DNA of 64,000 nt from Chloracidobacterium sp. (GCA_016716305.1 JADJWP010000002.1:2602501-2666500); one strand, 5' to 3'; counted from the first letter of the stretch, positions 27,991 through 40,190 are shown. The notes: generated by a model not told the origin, from the sequence alone. A program made the numbers and translations.

Positions 27991-29274
27991 GTGGAAAACC
28001 TCACGATCGCGATCGAAACCAATTCGAAACGCCTGCTCCTTTTGGCGTTCGGATCCGCAATGCTCGTTTTTGCTGGCTTGTCATTCGTCTGGGGCATTGC
28101 GAATACAGCTGCAATGCAGGCCGAGGAGAAAGAGCTTGCCGAACTGATGGTGACGTTGGCGCCGAGTGATCCGCAAACGCATTACGCCGCTGCGCTTTTG
28201 CTTGACGGCTCATTTGAGCCTTCAGATTTCGAGCGTGCGAGTTATCATTATGAACGAGCAGCGGCGCTCGCACCCTATAACTATTTTCTTTGGTTGGAGC
28301 TCGGCCGGGCACGCGAACGTAGGGGAGATAGGGAGGGCGGCCTCAAAGCACTTGGAAAGGCAAAGGAGCTTGCACCGAACTACTCGTCAGTGCGATGGTC
28401 AGTCGGCAATGCGCTTGTCCGTCAGGGTTCGGTCGAGGAGGGTTTCGACGAGATCATCGGGGCGGTCGGAGGCGACGAAAAATATGCCTCTCCTGCGGCC
28501 GGTCTCGCCTGGCAGATCGCGGAAGGCGATGCAGCGATAGCCAGGCGATATCTGCGCGGCTCGACTGAAGCGCTTGGCGAACTGGCGGTGACGATAGCTC
28601 GCGACGGCCGCCTCGACGATTCGATGGCAATTTGGAGCGAATTGCCTAAAGGTGAGAAGACGTCGACATTGAAGAAACAGGGTGAAGGGCTTTTAGCCCG
28701 CATGATCGAATCGAAGCACTTTCGAAATGCGGTAACGATCACGAACGATATCGGCGGCGATGACGAAGGCCCGTTGAGAGGCAAGATCGTAAACGGGGGA
28801 TTTGAATCACCGGTAAAACAGCCAACCGCTTCGATCTTTGACTGGCAGATCGGCACTGGCCGATCGCCACAGATCGCTTTAACCGACGGGCATAAACGCT
28901 CGGGCAGCTACAGTCTTGTACTTGTCTTCAATCCCGCGGAACGAGGAAAGATCGACCGGCAGTTGTCGCAAACGATCGCGGTTGAACCTGGAAGGACCTA
29001 CACACTTCAGTTGTTTTATCGGGCAAAACTCGAAACAAGCATCGGTCTCCGCTGGAAGATCATCAGTGCTGCCGATGGACAGGCTTTGGCTACGAGTGAG
29101 GTTCTTATGAACAACTCTGAATGGGCAAGCTCGAAAACTAGATTCAGAATACCTGTTGGTACTGACGGCATCGTATTGTCGTTAATACGCGAAAACTGCG
29201 TCGCAACGCTCTGCCCCCTTTCGGGCGAGATCTGGTTTGACGATCTTGAATTGATCGAAGAGCCTCAGGCATAA
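27991..29274 (+). CDS. Membrane-anchored TPR protein with C-terminal jelly-roll carbohydrate-binding-like domain
   Basis: A 427-residue protein. A hydrophobic helix (LLLLAFGSAMLVFAGLSFVW) lies near residue 20, then TPR-like helices (residues about 45-220; YHYERAAALAPYNYFLWLEL, GKAKELAPNYSSVRWSVGNA). From about residue 265 a beta-sandwich resembles CBM4/9-type modules (NGGFESPV, SYSLVLVFNPAERGKI, AVEPGRTYTLQLFYRAKLET, EIWFDDLELIEE). The gene starts with GTG and sits 12 bp before the O-antigen ligase gene. A scaffold that positions the ligase or polymerase relative to the glycan is plausible but inferred. Confidence 0.72.
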   Translation: MENLTIAIETNSKRLLLLAFGSAMLVFAGLSFVWGIANTAAMQAEEKELAELMVTLAPSDPQTHYAAALLLDGSFEPSDFERASYHYERAAALAPYNYFLWLELGRARERRGDREGGLKALGKAKELAPNYSSVRWSVGNALVRQGSVEEGFDEIIGAVGGDEKYASPAAGLAWQIAEGDAAIARRYLRGSTEALGELAVTIARDGRLDDSMAIWSELPKGEKTSTLKKQGEGLLARMIESKHFRNAVTITNDIGGDDEGPLRGKIVNGGFESPVKQPTASIFDWQIGTGRSPQIALTDGHKRSGSYSLVLVFNPAERGKIDRQLSQTIAVEPGRTYTLQLFYRAKLETSIGLRWKIISAADGQALATSEVLMNNSEWASSKTRFRIPVGTDGIVLSLIRENCVATLCPLSGEIWFDDLELIEEPQA

Positions 29275-29286
29275 CGGCATGATCAA

Positions 29287-30690
29287 ATGGATCGCTCAAG
29301 CAAGAACTTGATTGAACATAAAACACCATTTAACCGGGCGATATTCGCCTATTTGTTGACGATCCCGGTAATATCGACGCTTGCATACGGTGCCGTAGAC
29401 AGTTCAGCGATCGGCATACTTGCGGTTCTGGCGTTTTGCATTGTCGCATTATGGATAGCCGATTCGATCTCGTTGGGTCGGATGGAGATCAATCTGAATG
29501 CGCTCCAGCTGCCGCTTCTTGCTTTGGCCCTGCTCGGTGCTGTCCAGCTGCTGCCGTTCGCGGCTCACGGGGTCGGCTCCGAGCTGATCGGGACCGACGT
29601 AGTGAGGACGCTTTCGATCGATCCTTATTCGACCCGGATATTCATTGTCAGGGCGGTCGTATTTATCGTTTTCTTCGCCGCGTTTCTCACTTTCGTCCGG
29701 GACCGAAGCCGAATTCTGGCCACATTGGTCATTACGATCACATTCGGAGCGTTTTTGGCATTCTTCGGGATTCTTCAAAGGCTTGCCGACCTCGAAGCGA
29801 TCTACGGATTGCGGCCAACGCCGCAGGCAGTCCCGTTCGGGCCGTTCGTCAATCAACATCATTTCGCATCGTTCATGCAAATGACCGCGGGGCTTGCTCT
29901 CGCCCTTGTTATCGGAAGGTCGATCGGCCGGGACAAGCGTATCTTCGCTTGGGCAGCGATATTGGTTATGACGCTCGCCATTATCTTTACCGGATCGAGG
30001 GGCGGCCTCATTGGCTTCTTGACCGTAATCGCTTTTGTGATAACGGCAACGTTTTCGACGAGGAATGGCCGAGACAGATCGGACGCCGTAATGACGACGC
30101 GCGGACGTGGGCCGACGATGATCATCGCTGGTTCAGCGGCGATCGCCGGGATCATGATCGTCATCGGCCTGGCGGTGTTTCTGGGAGCCGGCGACAACTA
30201 TTTTCGAGGGATCGGACTCGATGGCTCTCCCCCCGACCCGACGAGCGGGCGGCTGCACTTTTGGGCCGTTGCCTTAAAGATCTTTGCTGCTAATCCGGTG
30301 TTCGGTGCCGGACTTGAATCCTTTGGTGTGGCGTTCACAGCATTTGATACGCGGAATGGGGTGTTTCGGGTCGAATATGCCCACAACGAATATTTGCAGA
30401 TGCTGGCTGATGGCGGCGTGGTCGGCCTTGCGATCGTTGTATCGTTCGTCTTTCTTTTATTTAGGTCTGGACTGCGGTCGATCGCAAACTCAAGCGACGG
30501 TCTCACCCGCGCGGTCTCGATCGGCGGAATGGCAGGATGCTTTGGAATACTCGTCCACAGCTTTTTTGATTTTCCGCTGCGAACAACATCGAACGGATTC
30601 TATTTCCTGATACTGGCGTCGCTCGCAACGCTTTCATCGGTGGCTGCGAAACGCGGTGCGGACTTTCCGGCTAGCGTACGTTCACGGTGA
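29287..30690 (+). CDS. O-antigen ligase / polymerase family membrane protein (Wzy_C)
   Basis: A 467-residue protein with about 12 membrane helices. The characteristic large periplasmic loop and following helices are present: GPFVNQHHFASFMQMTAGLA (WaaL/Wzy-type N-H-x-A loop), IFTGSRGGLIGFL, GRLHFWAVALKIFAANPVFG, VEYAHNEYLQMLADGG. These are PF04932 marks of WaaL ligases and Wzy polymerases, which cannot be separated by sequence alone. It would join or polymerise the undecaprenyl-linked units made by the upstream genes. Its last 20 bp overlap the convergent TPR gene, and no terminator separates them. Confidence 0.87.
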   Translation: MDRSSKNLIEHKTPFNRAIFAYLLTIPVISTLAYGAVDSSAIGILAVLAFCIVALWIADSISLGRMEINLNALQLPLLALALLGAVQLLPFAAHGVGSELIGTDVVRTLSIDPYSTRIFIVRAVVFIVFFAAFLTFVRDRSRILATLVITITFGAFLAFFGILQRLADLEAIYGLRPTPQAVPFGPFVNQHHFASFMQMTAGLALALVIGRSIGRDKRIFAWAAILVMTLAIIFTGSRGGLIGFLTVIAFVITATFSTRNGRDRSDAVMTTRGRGPTMIIAGSAAIAGIMIVIGLAVFLGAGDNYFRGIGLDGSPPDPTSGRLHFWAVALKIFAANPVFGAGLESFGVAFTAFDTRNGVFRVEYAHNEYLQMLADGGVVGLAIVVSFVFLLFRSGLRSIANSSDGLTRAVSIGGMAGCFGILVHSFFDFPLRTTSNGFYFLILASLATLSSVAAKRGADFPASVRSR

Positions 30691-33600
30691 TGTCTTTTTT
30701 TCCGCATGGAGATTGAAATTCGACCTTGTATGAGCCCGTTCTGGTGCTCAAGGAACGGATCACGAAAAACGCTCTGCCCGCAACACCGGCGATCTCGGGT
30801 TCGAATTTGACCTCGACGTCCTGAGGATCGCTGGAGACACCGTTGACGGTCTTCACGTCGTTCGAGCCATCGATACCGACGAGGATACCGACGCTTCCGC
30901 CGCTATTTATCAAAGAAACGTTCTCTTGACTGACGTCGATCGTACAGGGCTTTATCGCCGTAAGCGGTTCTTTCAATGGGACGATCCTAGGCCGCATCGA
31001 TCCGCTCGGTATTTCAGCGCTCGGTTCTGCGGTCTTCTGCTCGGCTACCAACTGTTCTGTCTTGGTATTTTCAGGTTCCTGTGATCTCGCGATCGGCCGG
31101 TCGTTATCGCTCGTCGGCGGCGGTCCGGCAGGAGTTTCATCTTTCGGTTTTTCAGAATCGCCGCCGGTCGTTTTCGTTTCTGTCGGCGGGCCACTATTCG
31201 CAGCGGCGGGTTTCTCCGGAGGGGTCCTTTGAGGGATCGTTATTACGATGGGCTCAAATAGGGGCTTTGCCGCTTCCGCTTTTGGTTGCTGCGGGTCATT
31301 CCCGATAATACGCTCGGTCGGCGGTTGGTCAGGCTTTGGCGGTCGTTCGGGTTCGATATTGTTCGATTCGTCCTTTACCGGAAGATCTGTAGCCGGCTTC
31401 TCATCTTTCGGCTTTGCAGTTTCCGTGTCGGTTCGAGGCGGCTCCAGTTTTTCAGTGACCGTGGATGAGACTGCCGGGGTCTCAGAGGGTTTTACTTCTT
31501 CCTTCGGCTGAGCGGGCGTTTCCGCCACCTTCACAGTCTCGCGAGAATTTTCCGGTCTTGCAACGACTTCGGATCGCGATCTGGCAGCATCGTCCTCGGG
31601 CTTGACGACAGTTTCCGGCGAACTATTCTCGGCAACAGCCTTCTCGGTCTTCGGCTCACTGCTTATTTGGCTAGGCACGATCGGCGGCAGGGGATTGGGC
31701 CCGATGCGAGCTTCAAGTCCGTCGGTCCCACCGTTGAGCTTTTTGTAAAGACCTTCGACCGTAATGTACTTAACAATATCCGGTTTGCTCGTGTCGTAGC
31801 CTTGAATAAACTGTTCGAGGGCTTCGGCGTCTTTGCCCTCAGCCGCAAGTGCTTCGCCTAGCCGCCATTTGCTCGTCCGCCACCATGCGCTTTTCTCAGG
31901 CAGGACGCTGATCGCACGCCGCAGCCGGATCGAAGCCTCGTCGGGCTTTCCCTGGAGCAGCAGTGCATATCCGGTGAGTTCCTCTATTCGACCGCGCAAA
32001 ATCGCAGACAGCGTCTGTCTGGGAACATCCGGTACAACAAGAAACTCGTTACGGATCGACGCGGCCACTCGTGTTTCGTAAAGTTCGCTGGCCATGACCG
32101 CAGCTGACGGATTGGCAACGCTCAAAGCGCCGTCTGACCGCCCGGTAGCTGAGGCGACGAGGTCCAAAGCCTTTGCGACGGCCTTTCTCTTGTCGAGGAG
32201 CAATGAGGCGGCAAAGATCTGGCGATGAAACCTCATCGGGTCGTCGCCCGCCACAAACGATTCTGCCGCCTGAGCAAGAGCCGTTTCATCGGCATCGTCC
32301 TTTTTGACCAAACGTGTCAGCAGAAAGAGCGACCGCAGACTCTCGGAATCGGCTTTATCAGCGGGGCCTTTTGGAGCAAGAATGCTGGCCTGGCGTTCGG
32401 GAGCAAGGATGTCGTCGAACGATCGGTCAGCACGTTCGATCCTGCCGCCCAGACGGGTCGAGACCTGATCTTCGCCGGTCGTGAAGCTTTTTTCGAGCTC
32501 CTCGGCTGCCTCGCGAAAAAAGCCGGCCTTTAAGCGAGAGATGGCGATCTCATATTCGAGGGTTGGGAAATTTCCGTACTTACGGGCCGAAACAAGGACG
32601 CGTTCCGCATCAACCGGCTTTCCCTGCAGCATCAGCCCTCTGGCAAGTGCGATATGCGACCAAATATAACGGGGTTCGATCGCGATGGCCTTTGAAGCAA
32701 GTTCGACGGCCCGATCACCATCGTTATTCGCTGCATACCAATAAGCCGCCCCGGCGAAGAGTATGAGGTTGGTCGGGTTTCGTTCGATCTCTTGTTTGAG
32801 GGCGATCTCGGCCTCTTCTTTCTTGCCGGCATCGAACATTGCAAGGATAAGGCCGTTGCGAGCCTGTGTATCGGCTTCGTTCGCCGAAAGTATCTCACGA
32901 TATAACGATTCGGCCTGATCGCTCTTTCCTGTCGCACGCTTGATCTCGGCGAGGCTTCGCTTGGTCAACTGCGACGTAGGGTCAAGCTCCAATGCCTTTG
33001 TATACGCCGTCGCCGCACCTTCAAGATCGAAATTGAGGCGATTTGCCATCGCCAGCGTTTGATATGCGACCGATGACGACGGCTCGGCCCCAATTGCCGC
33101 CTCGGCCAGACGCTTTGCCTCAGTACCGTTCTCGACGCTCAAGTAAAAACCGGCGAGAGCAAGGAGGCGGGCTGCATTCCCTGCAAAACGCTTCTCGATC
33201 GAAGCGGCGAGTTCAAAGGAAGCTGACCTTTCGCCGGAAAAGAAAACCGCGGACGGCATCTTCGCGAATACATCGTCGGCAAGCCGCGGGTCGAGCGGGT
33301 CAGGTGCGGTAATGACCGAGCGTTTGAAAAGATCGACAGCACTGGCCGTATCACCGGAATTCAGCCTTGCCTCGCCCGACGAGGCCAATGAGGCGGCAAG
33401 ATAAGTTCGTGCCGTTCCGGCATGTCGGGATTCGGGATGCTTTATCAGAAAAGCATCGAATGCAGCGATCCGTTCGTCGGGCGAGGCCAATGCCTGGATC
33501 TTTTCAAGATCCTGTTTTTCCGTTTCCGGATCGGACTTTGGCGGCGTTGGCTCCACCGCCGGTTTTGGTGTCGACTTTGTTTTCGGCGTTGTCTTCGGTT

Positions 33601-33727
33601 TCGTTTTTGACGCGGCCGGTTTCGATGTGGTGGATCTTGACGATGTCTGCGGCTGTGATCTTGGGCGCTGCGACGAGATCGATATTTGCAGCGAAAGTAA
33701 CGCAAGAATTAAAACGGTGATCTTCAT
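30671..33727 (-). CDS. Large secreted TPR protein with Pro/Lys-rich linkers
   Basis: A 1018-residue protein. A signal peptide (MKITVLILALLSLQISISSQ) is followed by a Ser/Pro/Lys-rich stretch, then many TPR-like helix pairs between about residues 85 and 690 (AYTKALELDPTSQLTKRSLA, LASKAIAIEPRYIWSHIALA, LRRAISVLPEKSAWWRTSKW). A long, charged Pro/Glu/Lys-rich linker covers about 710-925. The last 90 residues form a compact beta-rich domain (PCTIDVSQENVSLINSGGSV, VKFEPEIAGVAGRAFFVI) with one Cys at each end. It is probably periplasmic or outer-membrane-associated. The function is unknown; position suggests a role near polysaccharide export. Confidence 0.7.
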   Translation of the reverse strand: MKITVLILALLSLQISISSQRPRSQPQTSSRSTTSKPAASKTKPKTTPKTKSTPKPAVEPTPPKSDPETEKQDLEKIQALASPDERIAAFDAFLIKHPESRHAGTARTYLAASLASSGEARLNSGDTASAVDLFKRSVITAPDPLDPRLADDVFAKMPSAVFFSGERSASFELAASIEKRFAGNAARLLALAGFYLSVENGTEAKRLAEAAIGAEPSSSVAYQTLAMANRLNFDLEGAATAYTKALELDPTSQLTKRSLAEIKRATGKSDQAESLYREILSANEADTQARNGLILAMFDAGKKEEAEIALKQEIERNPTNLILFAGAAYWYAANNDGDRAVELASKAIAIEPRYIWSHIALARGLMLQGKPVDAERVLVSARKYGNFPTLEYEIAISRLKAGFFREAAEELEKSFTTGEDQVSTRLGGRIERADRSFDDILAPERQASILAPKGPADKADSESLRSLFLLTRLVKKDDADETALAQAAESFVAGDDPMRFHRQIFAASLLLDKRKAVAKALDLVASATGRSDGALSVANPSAAVMASELYETRVAASIRNEFLVVPDVPRQTLSAILRGRIEELTGYALLLQGKPDEASIRLRRAISVLPEKSAWWRTSKWRLGEALAAEGKDAEALEQFIQGYDTSKPDIVKYITVEGLYKKLNGGTDGLEARIGPNPLPPIVPSQISSEPKTEKAVAENSSPETVVKPEDDAARSRSEVVARPENSRETVKVAETPAQPKEEVKPSETPAVSSTVTEKLEPPRTDTETAKPKDEKPATDLPVKDESNNIEPERPPKPDQPPTERIIGNDPQQPKAEAAKPLFEPIVITIPQRTPPEKPAAANSGPPTETKTTGGDSEKPKDETPAGPPPTSDNDRPIARSQEPENTKTEQLVAEQKTAEPSAEIPSGSMRPRIVPLKEPLTAIKPCTIDVSQENVSLINSGGSVGILVGIDGSNDVKTVNGVSSDPQDVEVKFEPEIAGVAGRAFFVIRSLSTRTGSYKVEFQSPCGKKDITVNVR

Positions 33728-33853
33728 AAAAACACGGCCCTTTCAGGCGCAAAGCCAAAATACGACTTTCGAAATACTAAGAGCCGGTCGCAGTCAATAA
33801 AAAATGATAGCACGAAATTGCAATAGCGCCCGACGCGGTCTTATCCTCAGCTA

Positions 33854-34369
33854 ATGAACGAACTTGATCTGGCATGGTCGCAGATGCTCGCACAGGCCAT
33901 TGAAAATGCGAAAGTATCAGGGCGTTCTGACGTTGTCGATTACCTTTCGCTAAAAGCCGCGAACGACACATTACGAGCTGCCGGGCTGAAATGGCTTCTT
34001 GATTCGGCGATCTCTATTGCGGCCGAATCCAACCGAGCTTCGGCCGGAACATCGATCGAACGAACCGAACCTCACAATTTCGAGGATCGTGGTGCCAATA
34101 TGGTCGGGTCGCGATTGCAGGTCCGGCTTGGGGTCAGATGTTTGACGATCGAAGGAGGTTGGACGCGTACGCCCGCCGACGGATTCATGCGTTCGGGCTC
34201 ACTCGCGTTTGCCCGGATCACTCATTTCGGGATGCCAAAGTCGAATGTTGAGATCGTCCTTACGCGTGACGAAGATCCGCCGGGATGGAGGGTCATTCAG
34301 GACGGGCAAGTTCGATGGCCGTTTACCGGAGCCGATCTTCAAAAACACTTTGATACGCTGTTCGGTTAG
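33854..34369 (+). CDS. Conserved-looking cytoplasmic protein of unknown function
   Basis: 171 residues, no signal peptide or membrane segment. The N-terminal 60 residues are helical and acidic (MNELDLAWSQMLAQAIENAK, VVDYLSLKAANDTLRAAGLK). The second half has alternating strands with GSRLQVRLGVRCLTIEGGWT and ARITHFGMPKSNVEIVLTRD. I do not recognise the family. It is divergent from the secreted TPR gene and lies 85 bp upstream of the zinc-ribbon protein gene on the same strand, which may place both in one transcript. Codon use is like that of the neighbouring genes, and the frame is intact. Confidence 0.6.
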   Translation: MNELDLAWSQMLAQAIENAKVSGRSDVVDYLSLKAANDTLRAAGLKWLLDSAISIAAESNRASAGTSIERTEPHNFEDRGANMVGSRLQVRLGVRCLTIEGGWTRTPADGFMRSGSLAFARITHFGMPKSNVEIVLTRDEDPPGWRVIQDGQVRWPFTGADLQKHFDTLFG

Positions 34370-34454
34370 AGCCCGATATGCGCCCGGCTTTGTATTGCGC
34401 CCGCTAAGGTGTAAAATATCGGATTGGGAACAAGTAGAGGGAGAAATTCAAACC

Positions 34455-35192
34455 GTGAGATCAGAGCTTGAGAAATTGATAGACCTACAGAAGACCGATA
34501 CGAACCTTCGAAGGCTAAAACAAATCGTTGATACTGCAGAAGCGAAGCGTGCTGAAATTGAACAGGAGTTCGAACAGCACGCTTTTTCTATTAGGGAGAT
34601 ACAAAACCGCCGTGACGCGCTGCACGCCGACCGTGCAGATCTTGAACGTCAAATAGCTGAGAACAAGACGTATTTGGAACGTGCAGATCGCAACCTGAAA
34701 CACGCGCAAAATCAGAAAGAATACGAAACCGCGATGCGTGAGACCGATGCGCTGCAAAAGCAGATCGCTGCGTTCGAAAATCAGATCGTCGAAAAAATGA
34801 CGGCGGCCGAAGAGGTCGAAAAAGAGCTTGCTGACCGGGCGGACGAGATAAGCGGTCTTGATTCCAAGCGAAACGAAGCTTTGAAGAGCTTTGACGAAGT
34901 GGTCTCACGAAGCGAAGCCGAATTTGCGGCCGAGACCAAGAAACGAGCTGAGGTCTTCGATACACTGCCGGCGCAGCTTGCTTCCGTTTACAATCGTCTG
35001 GCTCAGCGAAGCCGTGATGGGATAGCGGTCGCCGAGGTCGTTAATGGTTCTTGCGCGGCGTGTTTCATGTCGCTTCGCCCGCAAATGCAGCTTGAGGTGA
35101 AGCGCGGAGACAAGATCATAACTTGCGAAAGCTGCACGCGCATCTTGTACATCAGCTCGAACAACGCCGCGAACGAGGCGGCGGCAAGCTAG
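34455..35192 (+). CDS. Coiled-coil protein with C4 zinc ribbon (zf-RING_7 / DUF164-like)
   Basis: A 245-residue protein with a long antiparallel coiled coil over residues 1-190 (LEKLIDLQKTDTNLRRLKQI, NLKHAQNQKEYETAMRETDA) and a C-terminal zinc ribbon with cysteines in CAACFMSLRP and ITCESCTRILY (CxxC...CxxC). This is the plan of bacterial zf-RING_7 proteins, such as the C4 zinc-ribbon proteins of epsilonproteobacteria and actinobacteria, thought to bind nucleic acid. The GTG at 34455 was chosen because a purine-rich GAGGGAGA lies about 12 bp upstream; upstream in-frame sequence overlaps the previous gene and is not helical. Confidence 0.78.
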   Translation: MRSELEKLIDLQKTDTNLRRLKQIVDTAEAKRAEIEQEFEQHAFSIREIQNRRDALHADRADLERQIAENKTYLERADRNLKHAQNQKEYETAMRETDALQKQIAAFENQIVEKMTAAEEVEKELADRADEISGLDSKRNEALKSFDEVVSRSEAEFAAETKKRAEVFDTLPAQLASVYNRLAQRSRDGIAVAEVVNGSCAACFMSLRPQMQLEVKRGDKIITCESCTRILYISSNNAANEAAAS

Positions 35193-35242
35193 GCCGATCG
35201 GCTTTTCAACCGCCCTGAGAACACAGGCCGGCACATCGACAG

Positions 35243-37018
35243 CTATTTGGTCCATTCGTCGGCAATGTGGACATCAACCTTGATCGGAACACGCTTGACG
35301 TATTCTTCGCCGGCTTTGACCATTGCAGTTTCCAATTGCATTGCAGCTGTTTCCGCGTCTGATCCGTCGCACTCCACAATAATCTCGTCATGAACGATGT
35401 TGACCAATCTTACCGATGTGTCGCGGATCGAATCATGAAGCAACCGAAGAGCTCGCTTCAAAATATCAGCTGACGTGCCCTGGATCGGCATGTTTTTCGC
35501 GTTCCGCTGGGCCGAAGCGACCTGTTGACGGTCATTCTCATCGAATCTGAATCGGACCATTCTGCCAGAACCCGTCCGGGCGATCCGCTCGGTCGTGACG
35601 GTACTTGCGGCTTCGCGAAGCCAAGCATCCAGGCCCCGATAGGTCGAAAAGTATTTCCGTAACGTGGTTTCTGCCTCGTTCTGCGAAAGGCCGGTCATTA
35701 ACCCGAAGCGCTGAGCTCCGATACCGTAGACAACCCCAAAATTCAGACGTTTGGCAAATGAACGCTGATCTGCGGTGACGCTGTTCGGATCGACATTGAA
35801 TACCTGAGCAGCGGTCGTCGTGTGAAAGTCCTCGCCCGAGATAAAGGCATCGATAAACTTTTGATCATTCGAGAAATCCGCGAGTATTCTGAGCTCTATC
35901 TGCGAGTAATCAGCGATCACCAATTTCCTCCCCTCAGGAGCTCTAAAGCAACGCCGATATTGCGGTTCGTGAGGGATCTGCTGAAGATTTGGATTCGAGC
36001 ACGAGAATCGCCCTGTCGGCGCACCGATCTGACGAAAATCGGCGTGTATCCGTCCGGTCGCAGGCTCGATGTATTCGAGTATGTTCTCGCCAAAACTGGT
36101 AATGGACTTTTGCACTCCGCGATATTCAAGCAGTTTTGCGATCACAGGATACTGATCTGCCAGCGGCTGCAGTTGCCAGGCGCGGGTAGAATCCGGGACC
36201 GGTACACCAAGGTTCACCAGGGCAGCAGTTACCTGAGCCTGGGAATCAAGGTTCACTTCCGCTCTCCCAAACAACGTTGCCTGTGCGACGCCGGCCGAAA
36301 GCATGTCCTGCAGTTCGTTCGATGCCGCTGCCTGCGCCGTTTTGGCCTTTTCCAGCTGTTCCCTCCATCGCGATTCATCAAGAAAGAAACCGTTGAGTTC
36401 CATTTCGGCGATCGGGGCGACACACTCGAATTCGAGTCGGGCAACTCGTTCAAGATCATCGATGCCAAGGCGTTCAGCCATTTTTTCTCGCAGCGGGATG
36501 AGTATTGCCGCATCGCGCGCCGCATATTCGATCTGCGACTGTGAAAGCTCGACCGAGCCCCAGTTGCTGACCTGTTGAGATTTGTCCAATTCGGTTCCGG
36601 TGAAATACTGAGCCGCGTCAGCGAGCGAATGTCGGCGTTCGGTATCTCCGGCTGCGATCAACTGGCTCGCTAGGTAGGTATCGAAAACACCCCCAAGTTC
36701 GCATCCAAGGTGATGACGAACCCATTTTGCGTCAAACTTTGCATTATGAGCGATCTTTGTACGCGTCGGATCGGAGATGAGATCACGAAGCGGAGCGAGA
36801 GCAGGATCTTTCCGGAGATCGCCGCGCTCCTTGAAAGGCTTTAGGTCGAAAATCGTCGCTCCCTTACCTGTGCTGAACTGGATCAGCCTGATATCTCCGC
36901 GATACGGATCGAGCTCGGTGGTCTCGGTGTCGAAGCCCAAAATCTCGACGGAACGCAGCTCTGAACAAGCCTTAGCGACCTCGTCGGGCTGATTTATCAG
37001 ATGAAAATAGACTTCCAT
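35243..37018 (-). CDS. Family A DNA polymerase with 3'-5' exonuclease domain and no 5'-nuclease domain
   Basis: A 591-residue PolA-like enzyme that starts directly with a DEDDy proofreading domain: LGFDTETTELDPYRGDIRLI, KIAHNAKFDAKWVRHHLG and IEYAARDAAILIPL. The polymerase domain shows motif A (VIADYSQIELRILADFS), motif B (RSFAKRLNFGVVYGIGAQRF) and motif C (VNIVHDEIIVECDG), with all catalytic acids visible. The 5'-flap-nuclease domain of about 300 residues in E. coli Pol I is absent. Such stand-alone exonuclease-polymerases are known in several phyla, usually with a separate flap nuclease elsewhere. The gene is convergent with the zinc-ribbon gene, only 50 bp apart, and divergent from the ribonuclease gene. 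Confidence 0.9.
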   Translation of the reverse strand: MEVYFHLINQPDEVAKACSELRSVEILGFDTETTELDPYRGDIRLIQFSTGKGATIFDLKPFKERGDLRKDPALAPLRDLISDPTRTKIAHNAKFDAKWVRHHLGCELGGVFDTYLASQLIAAGDTERRHSLADAAQYFTGTELDKSQQVSNWGSVELSQSQIEYAARDAAILIPLREKMAERLGIDDLERVARLEFECVAPIAEMELNGFFLDESRWREQLEKAKTAQAAASNELQDMLSAGVAQATLFGRAEVNLDSQAQVTAALVNLGVPVPDSTRAWQLQPLADQYPVIAKLLEYRGVQKSITSFGENILEYIEPATGRIHADFRQIGAPTGRFSCSNPNLQQIPHEPQYRRCFRAPEGRKLVIADYSQIELRILADFSNDQKFIDAFISGEDFHTTTAAQVFNVDPNSVTADQRSFAKRLNFGVVYGIGAQRFGLMTGLSQNEAETTLRKYFSTYRGLDAWLREAASTVTTERIARTGSGRMVRFRFDENDRQQVASAQRNAKNMPIQGTSADILKRALRLLHDSIRDTSVRLVNIVHDEIIVECDGSDAETAAMQLETAMVKAGEEYVKRVPIKVDVHIADEWTK

Positions 37019-37108
37019 AACGCGCGAGTTGCCTGATTTGAACGTTCACAATTGTATCTGGATGGCGCCTTAAAAAACAAAGGCAGGTAATAATTAGCGA
37101 ATCGGGAT

Positions 37109-37136
37109 TTAACAATCGCAAGAATTCGTCTATACT
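37109..37136 (+). promoter_or_regulatory. Possible sigma-70 promoter of the ribonuclease gene
   Basis: TTAACA at 37109-37114 and TATACT at 37131-37136 are separated by 16 bp. Transcription would start near 37143, leaving a leader of about 360 nt before the ribonuclease ATG. Pattern evidence only. Confidence 0.4.
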
Positions 37137-37506
37137 TTCATAGAGTTTGCCCGAAGAGCTTCTGCGAATCGTCGTGGAGACTGCAAACAAGATAGGATTT
37201 TTGAGCATCAGATCGCTGAATTATAGATTTTGACAGGTTGAGCACGATCATCAAGTTGATAGATATGTGCTCCCTATTGCCACAGGCAGGCGCCTTGGCT
37301 TTGATCGACACCGATTCCTGCGTGAAACAACTCAACACTCGTCGTCCCCGGCGTCTCGCTTGTGACAACGGATCAAAAGTAAAATCAATCGCGTGATCAG
37401 CCATGGCCTCATGGACATGGTCGTCGTCTGTCAAATCCGCAAGTTTAGATCCTGAACGGTTACGGTCTTCGGGCGCCGGTACTTTAACAACCAAGGAACA
37501 GTTTTT
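37137..37506 (+). other. Long non-coding stretch, candidate 5' leader of the RNase G/E gene
   Basis: No convincing gene is seen on either strand in the 488 bp between the polymerase and ribonuclease genes. The stretch 37137-37506 ends in ACAACCAAGGAACAG, which contains the probable ribosome binding site AAGGA. RNase E messages in enterobacteria carry a leader of similar length that the enzyme itself cleaves for autoregulation; whether this leader does the same is speculation. I did not find a strong rho-independent hairpin inside it. Confidence 0.35.
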
Positions 37507-40134
<2,628 letters not shown>

Positions 40135-40157
40135 TACGATGCGGATCTTCGCGGACC

Positions 40158-40190
40158 GGCCCGTCTCCATTTAAGGGACGGGCCTTTTTT
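40158..40190 (+). terminator. Rho-independent terminator of the ribonuclease gene
   Basis: GGCCCGTC at 40158-40165 pairs with GACGGGCC at 40177-40184 around an 11-nt loop and is followed by six T. It starts 23 bp after the stop codon and runs into the convergent kinase gene, whose stop codon lies in the T run. Confidence 0.85.
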
